Assembly: GCA_964385235.1 (NCBI GenBank)
Contig: CAYLOD010000022.1
Coordinates: 1 to 23,069 of the forward strand
From: Pseudoruminococcus sp964385235
Lineage (GTDB): Bacteria; Bacillota; Clostridia; Oscillospirales; Acutalibacteraceae
Length of the DNA stretch: 23,069 nt
Direction of reading: 5' to 3'
Notes under the pieces: model-generated
The model's database searches: none
What the model saw: the letters and a program-made list of their open reading frames with translations, nothing else
Told to the model about the DNA's origin: nothing
Program-made: the position numbers and the translations under genes
Shown here: positions 1-7,046 of the stretch, piece by piece
How positions within the stretch are numbered: the first letter of the stretch is position 1
Layout of the letters: every line of letters starts with the position of its first letter

Positions 1-85
1 ATTCTGCGGCGGCTGCGGATATGACTGCTGATTTTGCGGCTGTTCATTCTGCGGCTGCTGCGGATATGACTGCTGATTTTGCGGC
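1..85. repeat. Two copies of a 45-bp tandem repeat
   Basis: Bases 1-40 and 46-85 are identical except for one position (G at 11, T at 56), giving a period of 45 bp, or 15 codons. The repeat encodes the Pro/Gln-rich unit of the leftward gene and continues to the window edge, so the full copy number is unknown. The period is a multiple of three, so copy-number change would keep the frame. Confidence 0.8.
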
Positions 86-114
86 GGCTGTCTGTAAAAA
101 TCATCTTGTGGCAT
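1..114 (-). CDS. Pro/Gln-rich protein of unknown function, N-terminal fragment
   Basis: A minus-strand reading frame starts with ATG at 114-112 and runs off the left edge, so only the first 38 residues are visible. A good ribosome binding site (AGGGAGGTGA, six bases before the ATG) supports the start. The peptide begins MPQDDFYRQPPQ and then consists almost only of Pro, Gln, Asn, Ser and Tyr, with the unit NQQSYPQ appearing twice. Such low-complexity N-terminal tails are common in Firmicute membrane or zinc-ribbon proteins whose folded part follows, but that part lies outside the window, so no function is proposed. It is divergent from the WYL regulator. Confidence 0.75.
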   Translation of the reverse strand, partial: MPQDDFYRQPPQNQQSYPQQPQNEQPQNQQSYPQPPQN

Positions 115-251
115 TTCTGTTCACCTCCCTGCTCCTCATCTGACGGCACAGGCGTGCCTGCGCCGTATCCCCTGTGCGGGTCGTCCGCGCGTTCGGTTCA
201 CAAACGCTTTTCGGCTTTGCCGCTTAAGGTATATTTTTCCTGACCATATTC

Positions 252-260
252 ATTATAACA
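252..260 (-). promoter_or_regulatory. Candidate promoter (extended -10) of the leftward Pro/Gln-rich gene
   Basis: Read on the minus strand, a TATAAT (257-252) is preceded by TGT, giving the extended -10 form TGTTATAAT. No good -35 hexamer sits 16-18 bases upstream. It would leave a leader of about 130 bases before the ATG at 114. The call rests on hexamer match only. Confidence 0.45.
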
Positions 261-347
261 AAAACAGTGTCTGAAAAACTTCACAGCGAAAACTTTTTTA
301 TATGTCAGTAAAATCAGACATTTTCTGTTTCATTATCGCGCCTTTTC

Positions 348-356
348 TGCTATAAT
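348..356 (+). promoter_or_regulatory. Candidate promoter (extended -10) of the WYL regulator
   Basis: TGCTATAAT at 348-356 is an extended -10 element. The -35 position (328-333, TTTCAT) is weak. Transcription would start near 363, leaving a very short leader of about 17 bases that is almost filled by the ribosome binding site GGGAGGCGAGG (364-374). An activator or the regulator itself could act at the weak -35, but no operator is evident. Confidence 0.5.
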
Positions 357-379
357 AATTTTCGGGAGGCGAGGTCGCA

Positions 380-1369
380 ATGGCAAAAGGAAATAACCAA
401 AAACTTAAACTGCTGTATCTTGCAAAAATACTTTTGGAGGAAACCGATGAGAAACATGGAATTTCTATGCGGGAGATAATAGCGCGTCTGGCCGCAGCAG
501 ACATTTCCGCAGACCGCAAGACGCTTTACGGGGACATTGAGGAGCTGCGGAAGTTCGGGATTGACATAATAGGGGAACAGCGGGAAAGGCACTATATCTA
601 CTATGTCGCATCAAGAGATTTTGAACTGCCAGAACTGAAACTGCTGGTGGATTCCGTCCAAGCCGCAAAGTTCATTACAGTGAAGAAATCTCAAACGCTT
701 ATTAAAAAACTGGAAAAGCTGACCGATTCGTACGAGGCGAAACAGCTGCAGCGGCAGGTTCTGATCAGCGGCCGCGTCAAGACCATGAACGAAAGCATAT
801 ACTATAACATTGATAAAATCCACACGGCCATAAATGCCGATTCACAAATCCGCTTCCGATATTTCCGGTGGAACGTGGACAAGGAACAGGAGTTTCGTCA
901 CAACGGCGAGTGGTTTTATGTCAGCCCATGGATCTTGGTATGGGACAACGAGTATTATTATCTTGTTGCCTACGACAACAAAAGCGGCATATTAAAGCAC
1001 TACCGTGTAGACAAGATGCTGAGAATCACTCTCACGAACAAGGAGCGCGAGGGAAAAGAGCTTTTTAAGAAAACCGATGTCGCCACCTATTCCAAATCCC
1101 TGTTCGGAATGTTCGGCGGGGAAAAAACCGCCGTGACGCTGGAAGCTGAGAACAGTTATGCCGGAATCCTGATTGACCGCTTCGGCAAGGAAATCCTTAT
1201 AGAAAAATCGGACGACGGGCATTTTCAAACCGTTGTGGAGGTGGTGCCCAGCAAGCTTTTCATAACATGGGTTATGTCCTTCGGCGATGGAATCCGCATC
1301 GTCGCGCCTGACAGCGTTCTGGAATCTGTGAAAACTTTACTGACGACACTGGGAAAGACCTACCTTTAA
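380..1369 (+). CDS. WYL-domain transcriptional regulator (YafY/DeoR-like)
   Basis: This 329-residue protein has the usual length and layout of WYL-domain transcription factors. Residues about 8-75 form an N-terminal winged helix-turn-helix, with REIIARLAA as the start of the HTH and ADRKTLYGDIEEL as the likely recognition helix. The WYL domain is at about 140-215, where YYL (193-195) stands in for the WYL triad and is followed by HYRVDKM, the usual end of the domain. A C-terminal WCX-like extension follows at about 245-325. WYL domains are thought to sense nucleic-acid fragments or nucleotide ligands, and these proteins can repress or activate. It is divergent from the Pro/Gln-rich gene and 87 bases upstream of a GNAT gene, either of which could be a target. 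No DNA-repair or defence genes flank it that would suggest a specific role. Confidence 0.88.
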   Translation: MAKGNNQKLKLLYLAKILLEETDEKHGISMREIIARLAAADISADRKTLYGDIEELRKFGIDIIGEQRERHYIYYVASRDFELPELKLLVDSVQAAKFITVKKSQTLIKKLEKLTDSYEAKQLQRQVLISGRVKTMNESIYYNIDKIHTAINADSQIRFRYFRWNVDKEQEFRHNGEWFYVSPWILVWDNEYYYLVAYDNKSGILKHYRVDKMLRITLTNKEREGKELFKKTDVATYSKSLFGMFGGEKTAVTLEAENSYAGILIDRFGKEILIEKSDDGHFQTVVEVVPSKLFITWVMSFGDGIRIVAPDSVLESVKTLLTTLGKTYL

Positions 1370-1456
1370 TTAAAAATCAGCAATCTGTTTTTAAATATCC
1401 TTTCATTAGTTACCGAAAAATCTTATCTATACAGACTATGGGGATGATAAAGAATC

Positions 1457-2014
1457 ATGGTGTTACAAATGGCAGAAAAGGCTGATTATACTGTCATAAA
1501 GAAAATATACAACCGTGCTTTTCCGTCAGAGGAACGCGCCCCGTTTTTCTTTATACGGAGGAAAGCGCAAAAAGGTAAAGCGGAAATGCTTTCAGTCAAA
1601 GAAAACGGCTCGGTAATCGGCTTCGCGTACCTCGTGACTTGTAAGGACTTGGTATACCTGTTTTACTTAGCGCTTACAGATGATAAAAGAGGGAAAGGTT
1701 ACGGGAGCCGTATTCTGCATGAACTGCGAGAAAAATACAGAGGAAAAAGAATTTTCCTTTCGCGGGAACAGCTTGATGAAACGTCGGAAAATTATTCGGA
1801 ACGCGTCAACCGCCGCAATTTTTACATGAGAAACGGATTTTGTGATATGGGATGTCAGGTCAGGGAAGGAAATATGACATACGACGTCATGGGAATCGGC
1901 GGCAACGTTACAGCGAAGGAGTACGATGATTTAATTTACAGTTGGAGCGGGAAGCTGATAAAGAAATTTATAGGAATGTCTTTTATTGAAAACTCCTCCG
2001 AAAAATCAGAATGA
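1457..2014 (+). CDS. GNAT-family N-acetyltransferase
   Basis: The 185-residue protein carries the GNAT acetyl-CoA pyrophosphate loop in motif A: LALTDDKRGKGYGSRIL, with the R-x-x-G-x-G residues at R78, G81 and G83. A beta-strand (residues about 64-73) precedes it, and RRNFYMRNGF (119-128) is the typical motif B end. The substrate cannot be told from sequence; the family acetylates small amines, peptides, antibiotics or protein N-termini. The ribosome binding site is weak (GGGGATG about 10 bases upstream), and a second in-frame ATG at 1469 could be the true start. It lies downstream of the WYL gene in the same direction and may share its transcript, though the 87-base gap leaves room for its own promoter. 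Confidence 0.8.
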   Translation: MVLQMAEKADYTVIKKIYNRAFPSEERAPFFFIRRKAQKGKAEMLSVKENGSVIGFAYLVTCKDLVYLFYLALTDDKRGKGYGSRILHELREKYRGKRIFLSREQLDETSENYSERVNRRNFYMRNGFCDMGCQVREGNMTYDVMGIGGNVTAKEYDDLIYSWSGKLIKKFIGMSFIENSSEKSE

Positions 2015-2280
2015 AAAAATAAAAAAGAAGGGAACAAGCCAAAAGAATCGGTACGTTTCCCTGCAAGTGTCCAAGTTCGTATTTAAAGGCCGCCAAAATT
2101 AAAAAGCAATTTTGAACGCTTCGGCGGTGGACATATTGTCAAAGTTATTGATTTGCTTGTAATGGATAACCGCAGTCTATCTTTAATTGCGTTGAGGACA
2201 ATTATTTTTTATACATATCGCAGCCGTTCAAAAAAAGTTAATACGGCTTGATGTATTTTTAAGCTTTTTCAATATTTTTA
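2015..2280. other. Gene-free stretch with nested inverted repeats (candidate structured RNA or MITE remnant)
   Basis: No convincing gene lies between the acetyltransferase and the GGGtGRT gene. Several inverted repeats are visible: AGGGAAC (2029-2035) with GTTTCCCT (2055-2062); TGTCCA (2068-2073) with TGGACA (2128-2133); inside it CCGCC (2090-2094) with GGCGG (2123-2127) and CAAAATT (2094-2100) with AATTTTG (2108-2114); then AGCCGT (2222-2227) with ACGGCT (2243-2248). Read on the minus strand, the first hairpin is followed by a T-rich run, so it could end a minus-strand RNA of about 150 bases. No promoter is clear on either strand. A worn miniature transposon is equally possible. Confidence 0.35.
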
Positions 2281-2291
2281 CCACAATAAAA

Positions 2292-2339
2292 AAGTTAGAC
2301 ACATCACAGGATTAAAATCTGAAATAATGTGTCTAACTT
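2292..2339 (-). terminator. Intrinsic terminator after the GGGtGRT gene
   Basis: AAGTTAGACACAT (2292-2304) pairs perfectly over 13 bp with ATGTGTCTAACTT (2327-2339) around a 22-base loop. On the minus strand the stem is followed by a run of T, as expected for termination of the leftward NifU-like/GGGtGRT transcript, whose last stop is at 2381. The loop is longer than usual and the stem is not GC-rich. Confidence 0.65.
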
Positions 2340-2380
2340 AATTTTATAAAATTTTAAGCGATAAAACTCTTAAAACGCCC

Positions 2381-3388
2381 TCAGTTTATGCCCTCATAAA
2401 CCGCGACAGCACAAGCGACGGTAGCGCCTACCATCGGGTTGTTGCCCATGCCGATTAAGCCCATCATCTCAACATGAGCGGGAACGGAAGAAGAACCCGC
2501 GAACTGAGCGTCGCCGTGCATACGGCCCATAGAGTCGGTAAGACCATAGGAAGCGGGACCCGCACCCATGTTGTCCGGGTGGAGCGTGCGGCCTGTACCG
2601 CCGCCGGAAGCAACGGAGAAGTATTTCTTATTGTTTTCCAACGCCCACTTTTTGTAAGTACCCGCGACGAGGTGCTGGAAACGTGTCGGGTTAGTCGAGT
2701 TGCCCGTGATGGAAACATCAACGCCCTCATGAGCCATGATAGCAACGCCCTCGCGGACGTCATCCGCTCCATAGCAGCGGACAGCGGCTCTCTCGCCGTC
2801 GGAGAACGCCCTCTCCTCAACTATATTAAGTTCACCTGTGAAGTAGTCATACTGTGTTTTTACATATGTAAAGCCGTTGATTCGGGAGATTATATAAGCC
2901 GCGTCCTTGCCCAGACCGTTAAGAATGACCTTCAGCGGCTCCTTGCGCGCCTTGTTGGCGGTTCTCGCGATACCGATAGCGCCCTCCGCCGCAGCGAAGG
3001 ATTCGTGACCCGCGAGGAACGCAAAGCATTTTGTTTCGTCCTCAAGGAGCATAGCGCCGAGATTGCCGTGACCCAAGCCTACTTTTCTCTGCTCCGCGAC
3101 AGAGCCGGGAATACAGAAAGCCTCAAGTCCGATACCGATAGCCGCAGCAGCCTCAGAGGCGGACTTGACGCCCTTCTTGATAGCGACCGCGCAGCCGAGT
3201 GTATATGCCCAGCCCGCGTTTTCGAAAGCGATGGGCTGAACGCCCTTAACGATAGAATAAGCGTCAACACCCTTGCTGAGACAAAGCTCACGAGCCTCTT
3301 CAAGACTTGCAAGACCATACTCAGCAAGACATTTTTCTATTTTGGCAATTCTTCTTTCCTTGCCTTCAAATTTAACATCGTTAGCCAT
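2381..3388 (-). CDS. GGGtGRT-family protein, unknown function
   Basis: This 335-residue protein is recognised by the motif that names its family, GGGTGRT, at residues 262-268, inside a Gly-rich segment (SVASGGGTGRTLHPDNMG). The length matches the family norm of about 330. Other notable stretches are GLGHGNLGAML (104-114) and a Gly/Met-rich C-terminus (MMGLIGMGNNPMVGATVA). No signal peptide or membrane segment is seen. The family occurs in anaerobic bacteria and archaea and has no assigned biochemical role that I know of. It is translated from AAGGAGG, 11 bases before the ATG, and starts 35 bases after the stop of a NifU-like scaffold gene. That steady neighbourhood suggests a job in Fe-S cluster handling, by inference only. 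Confidence 0.9.
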   Translation of the reverse strand: MANDVKFEGKERRIAKIEKCLAEYGLASLEEARELCLSKGVDAYSIVKGVQPIAFENAGWAYTLGCAVAIKKGVKSASEAAAAIGIGLEAFCIPGSVAEQRKVGLGHGNLGAMLLEDETKCFAFLAGHESFAAAEGAIGIARTANKARKEPLKVILNGLGKDAAYIISRINGFTYVKTQYDYFTGELNIVEERAFSDGERAAVRCYGADDVREGVAIMAHEGVDVSITGNSTNPTRFQHLVAGTYKKWALENNKKYFSVASGGGTGRTLHPDNMGAGPASYGLTDSMGRMHGDAQFAGSSSVPAHVEMMGLIGMGNNPMVGATVACAVAVYEGIN

Positions 3389-3423
3389 AAAAACCTGTCC
3401 TCCTTATTTATGTATAGTCTTGA

Positions 3424-4116
3424 TTATTCTTCACGGGGGTCAATATACTTAGCGGCGCCGTCAAAACGACCGTACTGACCGATGTTGTTTTTATATGCTT
3501 CGTCGGGCGATACACCGTGTCTAATGTCCTCTAACATCTTGCCGAGCTTGACAAACTGATAGCCGATGACCTCGCCGTTTTCGTCGAGAGCTGTCTTTAA
3601 TACATAGCCCTCCGCCATCTCCATATAGCGAACTCCCTTTGCCTTTGTGCTGTACATTGTACCGACTTGTGAACGCAGACCCTTGCCGAGATCCTCAAGA
3701 CCCGCGCCGACGGGCAGACCGTCTTCGGAGAACGCCGTCTGAGATCTGCCGTAAGCGAGCTGTTCAAAAATATTTCTCATAGCGGTATTGATAGCGTCAC
3801 ATACAAGATCTGTGTTAAGGCACTCGAGGAGAGTTTTGCCGGGAAGTATTTCGGCCGCCATAGCCGCCGAATGTGTCATGCCCGAGCAACCGACGGTTTC
3901 CACAAGAGCCTCCTCAACGATACCATCCTTGACGTTAAGCGTCAGCTTACATGCTCCCTGCTGAGGAGCGCACCAGCCGATACCGTGAGAAAGACCGGAA
4001 ATATCCTTAATTTCATAAGATTTTACCCATTTCCCTTCCTCGGGAATGGGTGCGGGACCGTGATGAGGTCCTTTTGTTACGATACACATTTTTTCCACAT
4101 CTTGGGAATAGTTCAT
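3424..4116 (-). CDS. IscU/NifU-like iron-sulfur cluster scaffold protein
   Basis: The 230-residue protein contains an IscU/NifU N-terminal-type fold in its first half: WCAPQQGACKLTLNV (C49, C56), VETVGCSGMTHSAAM (C77) and LNTDLVCDAIN (C106; also C99). C56, C77 and possibly C106 are the likely equivalents of the three IscU cluster ligands. The extra C49 and the roughly 110-residue C-terminal extension are not found in classical IscU. The start is set at ATG 4116 because AAAGGAG lies eight bases upstream; an upstream in-frame start at 4161 lacks a ribosome binding site. It is the first gene of a two-gene unit with the GGGtGRT protein. No IscS, SufBCD or IscR is nearby, so this is not a standard isc or suf operon. 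Confidence 0.87.
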   Translation of the reverse strand: MNYSQDVEKMCIVTKGPHHGPAPIPEEGKWVKSYEIKDISGLSHGIGWCAPQQGACKLTLNVKDGIVEEALVETVGCSGMTHSAAMAAEILPGKTLLECLNTDLVCDAINTAMRNIFEQLAYGRSQTAFSEDGLPVGAGLEDLGKGLRSQVGTMYSTKAKGVRYMEMAEGYVLKTALDENGEVIGYQFVKLGKMLEDIRHGVSPDEAYKNNIGQYGRFDGAAKYIDPREE

Positions 4117-4165
4117 ATACGGTACTCCTTTCAGGTGATTACTGTAGTGTTGCATATACATATAT

Positions 4166-4193
4166 ATTATAACATTTTCGGAAAAATAAGCAA
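4166..4193 (-). promoter_or_regulatory. Promoter of the NifU-like/GGGtGRT unit
   Basis: On the minus strand, TTGCTT (4193-4188) and a perfect TATAAT (4171-4166) are separated by 16 bases. Transcription would start near 4159, giving a leader of about 43 bases to the ATG at 4116. The -35 is only a partial match. Confidence 0.55.
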
Positions 4194-4448
4194 GTATTTT
4201 GTAAAATTTTATTCAGTTTTACAGGATAATTTTGCGCGCCGCATTTGCAGACCGATTTTAATCTGTAAGCTTCCGCGTTCATCAGGGCATAAAAATACCC
4301 CTTTTCCGGGCTTTTGTACGATATGATTTCGCCCCGCGCGGCCCGACAAAAGAAGGTATATTTTAAAGCGTATCACATGCTGAAACGGCAGATTTTTTCC
4401 GTTACGGAACTCTGACTTATTTACAATTTGATTTTATTATAAACGGAA
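4194..4448. other. Intergenic region downstream of lysC
   Basis: Together with the promoter and leader next to it, this forms a 332-base gene-free gap between lysC and the NifU-like gene. It holds no supported gene. Short inverted repeats are present (TTCCG/CGGAA near 4399-4411; AACGG/CCGTT near 4384-4403), but none is followed by a proper T-run on the minus strand, so I do not call a lysC terminator here. Confidence 0.4.
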
Positions 4449-5660
4449 TCAGTTTTCGTCAAAAAACTTTGAATGTATAGCCGAAACAGCGTTGTCGGCG
4501 TCGTCCGCGTCAATAAGAACGGAAATCTTAATCTCGCTCGTTGATATCATCTGAATATTGATCTGTTCGTCGTAAAGCGCCTCAAACATCTTCGTTGCAA
4601 CCCCCGAATGGCTCTCCATGCCCGCTCCGACAATGGAGATCTTGGCGACATTTTCGGAAAGGTTGACATCTTTGCCGCCGACAACGGCTACAAAGTCCTC
4701 CATAAGTTTAACCGCTTCCCTGCCGTTTTCCTTTGCGACCGTAAACAAAATATCCTTTGTTCCGTCACGGCCGATTGACTGCAGGATAATATCAACGTTT
4801 ATCTTCTTTGACGCAAGCTTTGAGAACAGCTTGAAAGCAAGTCCGGGAACATCGGGAACGCCTATAACCGAAATACGCGCGACATTTGTGTCCTTAGCGA
4901 CACCGCTGATCAACATTTTTTCCATCTTTACTGCCTCCTTGACGATTGTGCCGGGTGCGTCTGTCATGCTCGAAAGCACCTCAAGCTCTATGTTATATTT
5001 TTTAGCCATTTCAACGCTTCTGTTATTCAGAACCTGCGCGCCGAGCGTCGCAAGCTCAAGCATCTCATCATAAGAAATACTATCGAGCTTTCTCGCGTTT
5101 CTGACTTTGCGCGGGTCTGCCGTATAAACGCCCTCAACATCAGTGTATATCTGACAGAGATCGGCATTTGCCGCCGCCGCGATGGCGACAGCGCTCGTGT
5201 CGGAGCCGCCGCGTCCGAGGGTTGTAACATCATTGTAGCGGTTGATACCCTGAAAGCCCGCTACGACGACAATATTTTTCTTGTCAAGTTCTTTCATTAT
5301 GCGGTCGGTATTTACGCGCTTGATCCTCGCTGAAGTATAAGCGGAGCTTGTCAGAAAGCCTGCCTGCCAGCCGAGAAGCGAAACCACCGGATAGCCGAGC
5401 TTCTCAATAGCCATAGCGAGAAGCGCGATTGAAATCTGCTCGCCCGCCGAGAGAAGCATATCCTTTTCACGCTTGGAGGCGTCGGGATTTATTTCATCAG
5501 CTTTTTCTATAAGGTCGTCTGTCGTATCTCCCTGAGCGGAAACAACGACTACTACGCTGTTGCCTTTTTTATAGGTATCTGTGACGATTTTCGCGACATT
5601 CATAACTCTTTCGGCGTTCGCAACGGAGCTCCCGCCAAACTTCTGAACAATAAGACTCAT
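4449..5660 (-). CDS. lysC: Aspartate kinase
   Basis: Aspartokinase phosphorylates L-aspartate to aspartyl-4-phosphate, the first step towards lysine, threonine, methionine and diaminopimelate. The 403 residues are standard for the single-function enzyme. The kinase domain has KFGGSS (7-12), the nucleotide-site segment TTLGRGGSDTSAVA (146-159) and YTDVEGVYTADPR (172-184). Two ACT domains follow at about 265-330 and 340-400; they usually bind feedback inhibitors such as lysine or threonine. AGGAGGAG lies nine bases before the ATG. An earlier ATG, seven bases upstream, is out of frame. The gene follows hom by 89 bases in the same direction, and an internal start inside it is described separately. 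No lysine riboswitch is visible. Confidence 0.95.
   Translation of the reverse strand: MSLIVQKFGGSSVANAERVMNVAKIVTDTYKKGNSVVVVVSAQGDTTDDLIEKADEINPDASKREKDMLLSAGEQISIALLAMAIEKLGYPVVSLLGWQAGFLTSSAYTSARIKRVNTDRIMKELDKKNIVVVAGFQGINRYNDVTTLGRGGSDTSAVAIAAAANADLCQIYTDVEGVYTADPRKVRNARKLDSISYDEMLELATLGAQVLNNRSVEMAKKYNIELEVLSSMTDAPGTIVKEAVKMEKMLISGVAKDTNVARISVIGVPDVPGLAFKLFSKLASKKINVDIILQSIGRDGTKDILFTVAKENGREAVKLMEDFVAVVGGKDVNLSENVAKISIVGAGMESHSGVATKMFEALYDEQINIQMISTSEIKISVLIDADDADNAVSAIHSKFFDEN
4923..4940 (-). promoter_or_regulatory. Internal ribosome binding site and in-frame start inside lysC
   Basis: Within lysC, a perfect AAGGAGG (4940-4934) lies eight bases before an in-frame ATG (4925-4923), codon 246. 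Translation from here would give a 158-residue protein made of just the two ACT domains (4449-4925). In Bacillus subtilis aspartokinase II, a 163-residue beta subunit starts at Met246 of a 408-residue alpha subunit, giving an alpha2beta2 enzyme. The position and the ribosome binding site match that arrangement closely. Expression of the small product is inferred, not shown. Confidence 0.6.
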
Positions 5661-5749
5661 CTGCCATTTCTCCTCCTGATAATTCTATGTACGTCTGATT
5701 TTGACGGCATCACCTTAAAAAGACGCGATAATAAATTATCCGCACAAAA

Positions 5750-6994
5750 TCAAAGATCGGAAATTCTGATTTTTGAAAGTATCCTTATGCCGTTTTCACC
5801 GGCAGCCTTGACGGCATTCTCAATATCGGACGACTTCATATTGCCCGTTGTGAATGCAAACTCATTTTTCGGCGCGCCGTTTCTCGTTAAGGGCTTGACG
5901 TCAGTGAAAAAGCCCTTGACCTTTTCAAGCGCGGCGCCCGTATCATCAGCCTGCGCCCTTATATATACACTGAATACAGTTTCGCCGTACGGCTCGACGT
6001 CATCTTCCGAACCGTCGCTCCAATAGAGATACTTCCTTGCGCTGAGATGCTTAACGCAGTCGATAACGTCTGCGACAACGGCGCTCGCTGTCGGCAGCTT
6101 GCCCGCGCCCTTGCCGTAAAATACGACGTCGCCCGTCGAGTCGCCGCGAACGAGTATTCCGTTGAACACATCGTTGACGTTTGCAAGCTGGCTGCCTCGC
6201 CCGATAAACATAGGCTCAACAGTAATATCCACTTTGCCGTTTTCAAGCTTTTTGACCTGACCGATAAGCTTTACAACGCCTCCCCATGCCTCCGCGTAAA
6301 GGACGTCGTCAAGAGAAATTTCTGTAATACCCTTTGTATTGACATATTCGGGATAAATATGCTTTCCGTAGGCGAGCGAAGCGAGTATGCAGATCTTGCG
6401 GCAGGCGTCGTCGCCCTCAATATCGGCTTGGGGATTTCTCTCGGCGTATCCAAGTTCCTGCGCCATCTTGAGCGCGTCGTCAAACGGCATCTGCTCGTCT
6501 ATCATTTTGGTGAGAATAAAGTTAGTCGTGCCGTTGAGTATGCCCGCGATCTCGATAACGTCATTTGCCGCGAGACACTGGCTCATCGGGCGGATTATCG
6601 GTATGCCTCCGCCTACGCTTGCTTCAAAAAGGAAGTTTACATTGTTTTCCTTTGCGATTCTGAGAAGCTCCGCGCCCTTTTTTGCCACAAGCTCTTTATT
6701 TGAAGTGACAACGCTCTTGCCCGCCTCAAGGCACCTCTTAACAAAGTCATAAGCGGGAGTTATCCCGCCCATGACCTCTACAACGACCCTGACCTCATCA
6801 TCGTCTATAATATCGTCAAAATTCTTTGTGAATTTACCGGCAAAGGGGCTGTCCGGAAAATCTCTTATATCAAGGATATACTTAATATCTATTTTTTCCT
6901 TCGCCCTGTTCGCAATGCTTTCATCATGGCTCGTTATAACCTCGACGACGCCCGAACCCACAACTCCGTACCCCATAACCGCGATTTGTACCAT
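5750..6994 (-). CDS. hom: Homoserine dehydrogenase
   Basis: This enzyme reduces aspartate semialdehyde to homoserine with NAD(P)H, the branch point to threonine and methionine. The 414 residues start with the Rossmann motif VMGYGVVGSGVVEV. VTSNKELVAKKG (nucleotide/substrate site), NGTTNFILTKM and GYAERNPQADIEGDDACRK are the signature segments of the catalytic domain. A C-terminal ACT-like region (about 340-414) is present. The start at 6994 is chosen because AAGGGAGA lies eight bases before it and the protein begins directly with the Rossmann fold. The frame stays open upstream through the tail of the penicillin-binding protein gene, but that Arg-rich extension is a shadow. It begins 52 bases after the upstream gene and precedes lysC, so the two pathway enzymes are probably cotranscribed. 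Confidence 0.95.
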   Translation of the reverse strand: MVQIAVMGYGVVGSGVVEVITSHDESIANRAKEKIDIKYILDIRDFPDSPFAGKFTKNFDDIIDDDEVRVVVEVMGGITPAYDFVKRCLEAGKSVVTSNKELVAKKGAELLRIAKENNVNFLFEASVGGGIPIIRPMSQCLAANDVIEIAGILNGTTNFILTKMIDEQMPFDDALKMAQELGYAERNPQADIEGDDACRKICILASLAYGKHIYPEYVNTKGITEISLDDVLYAEAWGGVVKLIGQVKKLENGKVDITVEPMFIGRGSQLANVNDVFNGILVRGDSTGDVVFYGKGAGKLPTASAVVADVIDCVKHLSARKYLYWSDGSEDDVEPYGETVFSVYIRAQADDTGAALEKVKGFFTDVKPLTRNGAPKNEFAFTTGNMKSSDIENAVKAAGENGIRILSKIRISDL

Positions 6995-7046
6995 TTTTAT
7001 CTCTCCCTTAATATTATTGTTCATTATTATATTAATTTCACCTTGT

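Noticed and set aside
2091..2251. A short plus-strand open frame that might be a gene remnant
   Set aside because: It opens after a stop, lacks a start signal, resembles no family I know, and overlaps inverted repeats that explain the region better.
2474..3478. A 334-codon plus-strand open frame opposite the GGGtGRT gene
   Set aside because: It is antisense to a strongly supported family gene, has no ribosome binding site and its translation looks like no protein family; codon bias of the real gene keeps the frame open.
4117..4161. A longer NifU-like protein starting at 4161
   Set aside because: No ribosome binding site precedes it, it would begin next to the -10 box, and AAAGGAG is well placed for the ATG at 4116.
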